A stretch of 36,834 nt of DNA, from contig JBPOIH010000022.1 in the NCBI GenBank assembly GCA_052034685.1, positions 1 to 36,834 of the forward strand, given 5' to 3'. How positions within the stretch are numbered: the first letter of the stretch is position 1; every line of letters begins with the position of its first letter. The notes beneath the pieces were generated by a model, which saw only the letters and a program-made list of their open reading frames with translations, was not told where the DNA came from and ran no database searches. The stretch comes from CAYUUR01 sp052034685 (GTDB lineage: Bacteria > Patescibacteriota > Saccharimonadia > Saccharimonadales > CAYUUR01). Positions 23,747 through 29,261 of the stretch are shown piece by piece. Position numbers and translations under genes: made by a program.

Positions 23747-23775
23747 ATGGTATCATGCTTTTGCTTATATGTCAA
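23747..23775 (-). promoter_or_regulatory. Promoter of the orphan trio
   Basis: TTGACA (23770-23775), 17 nt and TACCAT (23747-23752) on the minus strand. The -10 box is inside an inverted repeat GATAC-ATG-GTATC (23743-23755), a possible operator. Confidence 0.55.
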
Positions 23776-23790
23776 TTGGGTGAGTATTGC

Positions 23791-25140
23791 TTACTTTTTG
23801 AGGGCTTGGCGTGCGGTGGCGACTTCGTCCCAGGGGTGTTCTACGACGCGTTCCGGGTTGTGGTCGTCCTGTTGCAGATGTCGTAGTTCAGCGGCCTTAG
23901 GGCCGTTGCGCAGAATATCCTTCTCATGTCCTTTACCGAGCAATATCACCGTGTCACCCTTCTTGGCGCGCCGCATTGCAAAGGCGATAGCCTCGGTACG
24001 GTCATGCACCATGAACAAATCTTTGTCCTTGGTTTTGCCTGATTCAGTCGCGCCAGCAGCAATCTGCTCCATGATCTCTTGACCATCCATGTCACGGTCG
24101 TCTTCCTCGGTAATGATGATTTCGTCGGCAAACCGACCAGCAATTCTCCCCTGTTCAGTCCGCTTGGATTCATCGCGACGACCAGCTGAGCCGAACAAAC
24201 AAATAAGTTTGCCCTTCACTACTGGCTTAAGATCCTTGAATAACTTCTCAAAACTATCCGGTGTATGGGCATAGTCAATAATAACGTCAAAATCTTGGCC
24301 TTCATCTACGCGTGTCATCCGGCCCTCAACACTCTCAAGCGCCGCGATACCTTGCTCGATCTGCTCCCTACTCAAGCCAACAATCCGTCCAACGCCGACC
24401 GCTGCCAAAGAATTGGCCACGTTGAAACTCCCTGGTAAATGGCACCTGATATTGTAGCCCTCCCCATCAACCTCAGCTTCGTACGTACTGCCCCTCGGGG
24501 TTAGCTGCACATTACGGGCACGTAGATCGCCCGTATCAACACCGTACATAATGGTGTTCTTGATAGCACTAGCAAAAACTTCCGCGTTCGGGTCATCGGC
24601 GTTAATAACACCAGTTCTTAGGCCTTTATGATTACGGTTCGCTATCTCAAAGAGTTTGCGTTTGGCGGCCAGGTAGCGCTCAAAAGTCTTGTGATAATCC
24701 AGGTGTTCATGTGTGATGTTGGTGAGTACTGCCACACTGTACGGCACGCCCCAAACACGATGCTGCACCAACGCATGACTCGTCGTCTCAAGCACCAACC
24801 ACTCTACCCCTTCAGACCGCAAATACTTGAGCCGTTTCATGAGTTCCGGCACGCCGACACTTGTCATATGTTCTGCCTGCGGCTTAATGTCCATGCCTGC
24901 TCCAAAAGCTACCGTCGTCATCAGGCCAACTTTGTAGCCTGCCTCATGAAGCATGCGGTGAACCAAAAAAGCCGTGGTCGTCTTACCATTCGTGCCAGTA
25001 ACACCTATAACTTTGAACTTCCGCCCTGGAAAACCGTTGAGAGTGTTGAATAGCACTGCCTCACCGAGGTGTCCTAAGGGTTCTATCTTTTGGAACAAAG
25101 AAGTTGGGATGAATTTCTTCACCAATTTTCGTGCATTCAT
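23791..25140 (-). CDS. murE: UDP-N-acetylmuramyl peptide synthetase (MurE type), lacking N-terminal domain
   Basis: A Mur ligase that would add the third stem-peptide residue of peptidoglycan. The 449-aa protein has the ATP loop GVTGTNGKTTTAFLV (Gly49-Thr55), ETTSHAL with the conserved Ser/His, NITHEHLDYHKTFERYLAAK with the carbamylated Lys, GSFNVANSLAAVGV, and the C-terminal domain (DYAHTPDSFEKL, FGSAGRRDESKR). The P-loop is about 65 residues nearer the start than in E. coli MurE, so the UDP-MurNAc-binding N-terminal domain is missing or reduced. Where DAP-type enzymes have DNPR, this has EEDDRDMDG, so the amino acid cannot be assigned. TATACT ends 7 nt before the ATG: a leaderless start. 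Confidence 0.9.
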   Translation of the reverse strand: MNARKLVKKFIPTSLFQKIEPLGHLGEAVLFNTLNGFPGRKFKVIGVTGTNGKTTTAFLVHRMLHEAGYKVGLMTTVAFGAGMDIKPQAEHMTSVGVPELMKRLKYLRSEGVEWLVLETTSHALVQHRVWGVPYSVAVLTNITHEHLDYHKTFERYLAAKRKLFEIANRNHKGLRTGVINADDPNAEVFASAIKNTIMYGVDTGDLRARNVQLTPRGSTYEAEVDGEGYNIRCHLPGSFNVANSLAAVGVGRIVGLSREQIEQGIAALESVEGRMTRVDEGQDFDVIIDYAHTPDSFEKLFKDLKPVVKGKLICLFGSAGRRDESKRTEQGRIAGRFADEIIITEEDDRDMDGQEIMEQIAAGATESGKTKDKDLFMVHDRTEAIAFAMRRAKKGDTVILLGKGHEKDILRNGPKAAELRHLQQDDHNPERVVEHPWDEVATARQALKK

Positions 25141-25147
25141 ACACCTA

Positions 25148-25177
25148 AGTATATCGTGAATAGTTGGATTTATTCAC
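25148..25177. promoter_or_regulatory. murE -10 element and adjoining hairpin
   Basis: TATACT (25148-25153, minus strand) ends 7 nt before the murE ATG. Next to it GTGAATA-8 nt-TATTCAC (25156-25177) forms a 7-bp hairpin right after the stop of the upstream gene; without a U-tract it is a weak terminator at best and could be an operator. Confidence 0.5.
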
Positions 25178-25968
25178 TACCAAGCGTTAACGAGCTGTCG
25201 CGTTTCATCCGGGGCTGTTTGCGTTACCGTGTCTAAAACGGGAGTTTGATCATGAATCGAATATGGCGCATAGGTTACCCGTAAGAAGCAGCGCTGTTCG
25301 TCAACATGTGTCTCGTCAGGCGAGGCATGTACAGTATTCCAGCCAGCTGCGTAGATTTTATCACCGTCAAGTTCAACTGGAGCAATTCCCTTCTCTTCGA
25401 TCTGGGTGAGGATTGCCTTTTCTGGGTCGAGACTACTGGCAACACTCGGGTCAACAAAAAACTCACCAGGATACACACGCGTTCCTGCCCCGACGGCTGC
25501 AAAATACAGCATTGTTTTCTCACCGTATTGGTCGAGATGTGGAACTGCATTGCTGCGTGCCTGTTGTTCATCGTAAATTCCTGCCGTAATTGTGACGTTT
25601 GGCTGAAGCACTGTTGAGGCGTCTATGCCTGCACGTTGGCGAAAGTCAGCGTCAATCATCAGCAAAGCCGTTTCAAAGGTACGCACAGCAGCAATGTCGG
25701 CCTCAGACCAGTCGCCTTCTACTAGTTCATTGCTAATTTCCATGCCACCATTGGCAAACTGCATCACGCCTGCATCAATAGTAAGTAACCTCTCAGTTGC
25801 TGCTGACGCAATTTCCGATATAGCTTCACTGTTTGGAATGGGACCAACTTCAGTTGGAATTTGTGACGTAAAATTGCCGGTCAACTCATATGCTTCTGCC
25901 GCCTCACCGAGGCTATCGTAAGTCAGTTCACTTGGTAGTTGTTCGGGCATTGTTTCGCGCAAAGTCAT
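25177..25968 (-). CDS. Putative 2OG-Fe(II) oxygenase-like protein (DUF1826-like)
   Basis: A 263-aa soluble protein without a sure family. The second half resembles a double-stranded beta-helix oxygenase: His144-x-Asp146 in AVPHLDQYGEKTMLYF, then AAVGAGTRVYPGEFF, DGDKIYAAGWNTVHASP with His214, and RCFLRVTYAP with Arg230. Together this gives the H-x-D...H...R pattern for iron and 2-oxoglutarate. The first 120 residues are helical and unrecognised. If correct, the substrate is unknown. It starts 5 nt after the stop of the lipoprotein gene and is probably co-transcribed with it. Confidence 0.55.
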   Translation of the reverse strand: MTLRETMPEQLPSELTYDSLGEAAEAYELTGNFTSQIPTEVGPIPNSEAISEIASAATERLLTIDAGVMQFANGGMEISNELVEGDWSEADIAAVRTFETALLMIDADFRQRAGIDASTVLQPNVTITAGIYDEQQARSNAVPHLDQYGEKTMLYFAAVGAGTRVYPGEFFVDPSVASSLDPEKAILTQIEEKGIAPVELDGDKIYAAGWNTVHASPDETHVDEQRCFLRVTYAPYSIHDQTPVLDTVTQTAPDETRQLVNAW

Positions 25969-25973
25969 GGTTA

Positions 25974-27335
25974 TTAACCCTGTAACGCTTCCATAAAAGT
26001 TGCTTCACGGTCGCTTAAGTAGCCACGGAGGTTTGGATGCGCTTCGGCGGTTTGATCAATCGTCAGGCGTACTACCTCGAGTACGGCATCTCGATCTTCC
26101 TGGCTCACAAGTTGCAGGTTGCGAGCAAAATCCTCGGGGTAAGAGATCATGACGTTTAACGTAGAAGCTGCTAGTTCGTCGACACCGTCGTGCGGATGTC
26201 CCATCACCTCAGAATCTGGCTGATACTGGCTCTCTGTGAGTAAACGGTAGAGGCTCATGTCGCCAATGACATTGCCAAGCATAACATTTGCGTCATCCAT
26301 CAATGCGTACATTTGGTCGGGAGCATTGGCTGCTGCGCCATCCTTGGGGTCACCAAGTGCCCGCATATCACCAGCAATTTTGGCCATACGGCCAATACTA
26401 CTGACACTACATTCTGGGAGAACCTGCTCTGTCGACGCATCTGGGCTGGCAGTCTCTGGAGTCGGTTGCAATGTAATCCAGTCACTGTTACGAACCGAAT
26501 CAGCCAGTACATCATAGCGTTGTCCGAGCACTGGATCTGGAGCAAGCTCAGAGATCTGCCGTAAAGTTGGTTCTAGGCTCTGTAAGTTATACCTCACACC
26601 TTTCAGGGCTGTGCCACGCAGGTTTGCACACGCACTTGCAAACTGACGCTGTACCTCTGGGCTGGCTTCGGATTTAGACCAGCTAGAAACTGACGCGCTA
26701 CTAAACAAACCATGGCCAACAACCTCGTGGGTCAAGTACTGTTCAATAAATTCTGCATCAATATCCCCGGCGTCTGGCGATATTTCAAACACGGCTTGTT
26801 TATTCTGGACGTCCAGATAGCCATATACGTAGCCTGCTTCTCGCTCAATGTCTGTACTTTCCCGTTCATCAAGTGCAAACACAATCGAATCAATGTTTCC
26901 CTTCAAGGCTTCCTTGACCGGCTCTTCTAGCGCTGCAACGCGCGCCGTGAACCAGGCTGCATCTTCTTGTTTCATGCCATCAGGAGAAGTATCGGTCAGG
27001 ACGAGCCTGTCGTCCTGCAAATCTACGCGCGCAAACGGAGCGTATGACATAAGCCCTAGCTCAGTCTCAACATTCATGATTGCTTCCTGTTGTAACTCCT
27101 CAGTTGAGAAGCCCAGGCGTGTCGCATCAATGTATAGTGGTGCCACGTGTAGCGCCGTTTCGTTGCGCTCGCTCGTAACTTCATAAACACCTTCTTGCGC
27201 GACTTGAGTAGTCGCTGTCGCCTCTGACGTTGGAGTGACTTCCCCGCCGCTTGCACAAGCTGCCAATAAAAGCCCGGCCATGGCTGCCGGTACCGCAGTT
27301 TGAGTGAACTTTTCTATGTGTTTATGTTCTGACAT
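25974..27335 (-). CDS. Putative lipoprotein with HEVVGH motif
   Basis: A 453-aa secreted protein. The N-terminus from the ATG at 27335 has a short basic stretch, a hydrophobic core and a lipobox (MAGLLLAAC, Cys27), then a Thr/Ala-rich linker, so it is likely a lipid-anchored surface protein. Near residues 203-208 it reads LTHEVVGHGLFSS. This resembles a zinc-metalloprotease helix but the spacing is HExxxH rather than HExxH, so activity is unproven. The rest is mostly helical and acidic. A TATACT hexamer lies only 3 nt before this ATG and a TATGCT 15 nt before; the latter fits better. Divergent from tsaD. Confidence 0.68.
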   Translation of the reverse strand: MSEHKHIEKFTQTAVPAAMAGLLLAACASGGEVTPTSEATATTQVAQEGVYEVTSERNETALHVAPLYIDATRLGFSTEELQQEAIMNVETELGLMSYAPFARVDLQDDRLVLTDTSPDGMKQEDAAWFTARVAALEEPVKEALKGNIDSIVFALDERESTDIEREAGYVYGYLDVQNKQAVFEISPDAGDIDAEFIEQYLTHEVVGHGLFSSASVSSWSKSEASPEVQRQFASACANLRGTALKGVRYNLQSLEPTLRQISELAPDPVLGQRYDVLADSVRNSDWITLQPTPETASPDASTEQVLPECSVSSIGRMAKIAGDMRALGDPKDGAAANAPDQMYALMDDANVMLGNVIGDMSLYRLLTESQYQPDSEVMGHPHDGVDELAASTLNVMISYPEDFARNLQLVSQEDRDAVLEVVRLTIDQTAEAHPNLRGYLSDREATFMEALQG

Positions 27336-27395
27336 TACAGTATAAACATTAGCATATTGTTGCGCATATGGCAATAGACGTGTTTACTAATCTGG

Positions 27396-27401
27396 TATGC
27401 T
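27396..27401 (+). promoter_or_regulatory. Extended -10 element of tsaD
   Basis: TGG-TATGCT ends 6 nt before the GTG start at 27408, implying a leaderless mRNA. No ribosome binding site is present in the 6-nt gap (ATAGGG is too close). Confidence 0.5.
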
Positions 27402-27407
27402 ATAGGG

Positions 27408-28679
27408 GTGAAAATTCTCGGTATTGAAAGTAGTTGTGACGAGACGAGTGCTGCGGTTGTCGAAGACGGCAAGCGCTTGCTCTCTGTTGTAACGGCGTCT
27501 AGTATGGATTTGCACGCCCAGTACGGCGGGGTAATCCCTGAGATCGCAGCCCGCAGCCATATCGAAGCAATTACCCCTGTTATCAAAGATGCTCTGGCAC
27601 AAGCCGACTGCGCTTGGGTAGATATCGATGCCATCGCCGTCACCTATGGCGCCGGACTTGGCGGTTCTCTGTTGGTAGGCGTCCTGACTGCGCGTACGCT
27701 GGCAATAACGCATAATAAACCTCTCTACGCTATCAATCATGTTGAGGCACACGTCTACGCTAACTTCTTAACAGAACTTGGACCGAGGATGGAAGATCGA
27801 AGACTGAAGACTGAAAGAACTCCCCAATCCTCGGTTCCCTCCCCTCAGTCCTCAGTCCTCAGTCCTCAGTCCAATTGGGTATTGCCAAAGAAACAACCCC
27901 AATTCCCTTTACTTGCTCTGATAGTCAGTGGTGGCCACAGCCAACTTGTTCTTTTCAGAGATCATTTTGATTACACACTACTTGGGCAAACTCATGATGA
28001 TGCCATTGGTGAAGCCTTTGATAAAGTCGCAAAAGTTCTCGGGCTCCCCTACCCTGGCGGCCCAAGTGTTGGTAAAAAAGCGTTAGACGGCAATCCGTTT
28101 GCTTTTGATTTTCCGAAAGCTCGCCTCACAAATGTTAGCCCAGAGCTAGTCAGACTACGTAAGGAGATGGAAGACTGGAGACTGGAGACTCGAGAAGCTC
28201 CCCTAGCACAAGGCTCTTCGCCTCAATCCTCAATCCTCAGTCCTCAGTCAAAAAATCACAGTTATGATTTTTCCTTCTCTGGGCCCAAGACGGCCGTTCT
28301 ACGTGCAGCCCAAAATGAGATTGGTGAAGATCATAGTTTCCCATCGTTTAAACTGTCAGAAAGGCTCTCAGAAGCGCAGAAGGCCGACATTGCGGCGAGC
28401 TTCCAGCGTGTCGCGGTTGAGACGGTCGTTGATAAGACAGTTTTGGCTTACGAAGAATTTCAACCAAAGAGTGTGGTCATCGCAGGTGGTGTGGCGGCCA
28501 GCCCAGAACTCCGTCGTCAGTTAAGCGAACGCCTCCCCTTGCCTATTGCCTACACCGACCCCAAGCTTTGCACCGATAACGGCGCCATGGTAGCAACCCT
28601 TGGCTGTTACCACCTGATGCACAACCTACCGGTTGCTGACCCCTATTCGCTTTCTATAAAGCCTAATCTATCGATGTAA
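27408..28679 (+). CDS. tsaD: tRNA threonylcarbamoyladenosine transferase TsaD with two in-frame inserts
   Basis: TsaD, with TsaB/E, transfers threonylcarbamoyl to A37 of ANN-decoding tRNAs. At 423 aa it is about 85 longer than E. coli TsaD (337). Core motifs are complete: GIESSCDETSAAVVED, the metal-binding HIEAI (His51) and NHVEAHVYANF (His111, His115), SGGHSQLVLF, DDAIGEAFDKVAKVLGLPYPGGP, YDFSFSGPKTAVL, VVIAGGVAASPELRR and CTDNGAM. The extra length is two inserts at residues about 125-163 and 250-285, sharing ME-D-[RW]RL...SPQSS[VI]LSPQS, encoded by related heptamer repeats (see repeat entries). Both fall between core elements, so the fold should survive. GTG start at 27408, 6 nt after a -10 box. 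It overlaps the convergent small gene by 12 nt. Confidence 0.95.
   Translation: MKILGIESSCDETSAAVVEDGKRLLSVVTASSMDLHAQYGGVIPEIAARSHIEAITPVIKDALAQADCAWVDIDAIAVTYGAGLGGSLLVGVLTARTLAITHNKPLYAINHVEAHVYANFLTELGPRMEDRRLKTERTPQSSVPSPQSSVLSPQSNWVLPKKQPQFPLLALIVSGGHSQLVLFRDHFDYTLLGQTHDDAIGEAFDKVAKVLGLPYPGGPSVGKKALDGNPFAFDFPKARLTNVSPELVRLRKEMEDWRLETREAPLAQGSSPQSSILSPQSKNHSYDFSFSGPKTAVLRAAQNEIGEDHSFPSFKLSERLSEAQKADIAASFQRVAVETVVDKTVLAYEEFQPKSVVIAGGVAASPELRRQLSERLPLPIAYTDPKLCTDNGAMVATLGCYHLMHNLPVADPYSLSIKPNLSM
27782..27872 (+). repeat. Coding heptamer repeat element, copy 1 (inside tsaD)
   Basis: About 90 bp. Left arm: GAAGATC then two GAAGACT heptamers (27792-27812). Right arm: four exact CCTCAGT heptamers (27843-27870). 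The arms are imperfectly complementary (6 of 7 per unit), so the transcript can fold into a long hairpin. In addition ACCGAGGAT (27782-27790) is exactly inverted at ATCCTCGGT (27827-27835). It is read in frame and gives MEDRRLKTE ... SPQSSVLSPQS. Confidence 0.88.
28163..28249 (+). repeat. Coding heptamer repeat element, copy 2 (inside tsaD)
   Basis: Related to copy 1. Left arm: GAAGACT and two GGAGACT heptamers (28170-28190). Middle shares GCTCCCC/ACTCCCC with copy 1. Right arm: CCTCAAT twice and CCTCAGT twice (28221-28248). It is read in the same frame as copy 1, giving MEDWRLETR ... SPQSSILSPQS. Confidence 0.87.
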
Positions 28680-28991
28680 ATCTTCTGGTGGCCGCAGTGC
28701 CATCACCGCAAGTATGTGTTCGCCCATTCGTGCGCCATATGGGTCACTTTCTCTGATCGCAGCATTGTGAGCGTGTGCTTCAGCACTCAGATGACCGTTG
28801 TGGTTCGGGAAGACAGCCTGTGTACTGTGGTCGGCAGCTTCTTGTGCCTGCATAGCCTCAAGACGGCTCATTGTCTCGCCTTCAGTCGTCGTGACGGGCG
28901 CATACAAATCGCTCACAGCGAATTCACCGATCTTAACGAGTGTCGGTGTGACTATTTTGGGCAGAGGTTTCTTGATTCTGTCATGATTCAT
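28668..28991 (-). CDS. Small hypothetical protein
   Basis: An unrecognised 107-aa soluble protein, His/Ala/Glu-rich in the middle (GHLSAEAHAHNAAIRESDPY, MGEHILAVMALRPPEDL). The promoter supports it being real: TTGACA-17-TAGAAT on the minus strand (29000-29028) ends 8 nt before the ATG. Its 3' end overlaps the end of tsaD by 12 nt on the opposite strand, so the two transcripts are convergent. Confidence 0.6.
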   Translation of the reverse strand: MNHDRIKKPLPKIVTPTLVKIGEFAVSDLYAPVTTTEGETMSRLEAMQAQEAADHSTQAVFPNHNGHLSAEAHAHNAAIRESDPYGARMGEHILAVMALRPPEDLHR

Positions 28992-28999
28992 AAGCCTCT

Positions 29000-29049
29000 A
29001 TTCTAGCATGTTGTCCCCACTTTGTCAATATTGATACCTCTGATAATCT
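29000..29049. promoter_or_regulatory. Overlapping divergent promoters
   Basis: Minus strand: TTGACA (29023-29028), 17 nt, TGC-extended TAGAAT (29000-29005) for the small gene. Plus strand: TTGTCA (29022-29027), 16 nt, TAATCT (29044-29049) for the valS leader. The two -35 boxes share the same bases, so RNA polymerase can occupy only one at a time. Confidence 0.72.
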
Positions 29050-29055
29050 TTGTTA

Positions 29056-29233
29056 TGGTTGTAGAGCAAAAACAAAAACGTACTAGACAGTGCTTGGTCG
29101 GCAAGCTTGAACTTTATGGGAAAACAAAAGCCGGTTATGGGTGTTTAAATGACGGCGCAAAGGGTGTAGCCTTTGAGATTAATTGTGCAAAAAGTTCACG
29201 TGAAACGCTTCTGCTTAACAGGGGTGTTTTTTT
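29056..29233 (+). ncRNA. valS leader RNA / candidate small RNA
   Basis: About 180 nt from a predicted start near 29056 to an intrinsic terminator at 29203-29233. Local hairpins are visible: GCTTG-GTCGG-CAAGC (near 29093-29107), GCCG...CGGC (29131-29157) and AAAGG-GTGTAG-CCTTT (29159-29174), plus the palindrome TTCACGTGAA (29195-29204) touching the terminator stem. The reading frame is open into valS, but its amino acids do not resemble ValRS. I do not see the T-box consensus, so it is either an attenuator of unknown type or a separate small RNA. No known RNA family was recognised. Confidence 0.5.
29203..29233 (+). terminator. Intrinsic terminator upstream of valS
   Basis: An 11-bp stem (AAACGCTTCTG with CAGGGGTGTTT, three G-U pairs), a CTTAA loop and a following T-run (29230-29233 after the stem's own Ts). 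It ends 28 nt before the valS ATG, so full valS expression would require read-through or a second promoter. Confidence 0.72.
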
Positions 29234-29261
29234 AGTTTCAAGTCTGTTACCATTAACAGAT

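Noticed and set aside
27843..27870. CRISPR-like array in tsaD
   Set aside because: The units are 7 bp in direct tandem with no spacers, and they are inside a conserved coding frame.
29056..29233. T-box riboswitch for valS
   Set aside because: I could not find the AGGGUGGNACCGCG-type antiterminator consensus or a clear specifier loop, so I only call it a leader RNA.
29022..29261. 80-residue N-terminal extension of ValRS
   Set aside because: The frame is open, but it spans a promoter, hairpins and an intrinsic terminator, and the residues do not resemble ValRS; the family start is at 29262.
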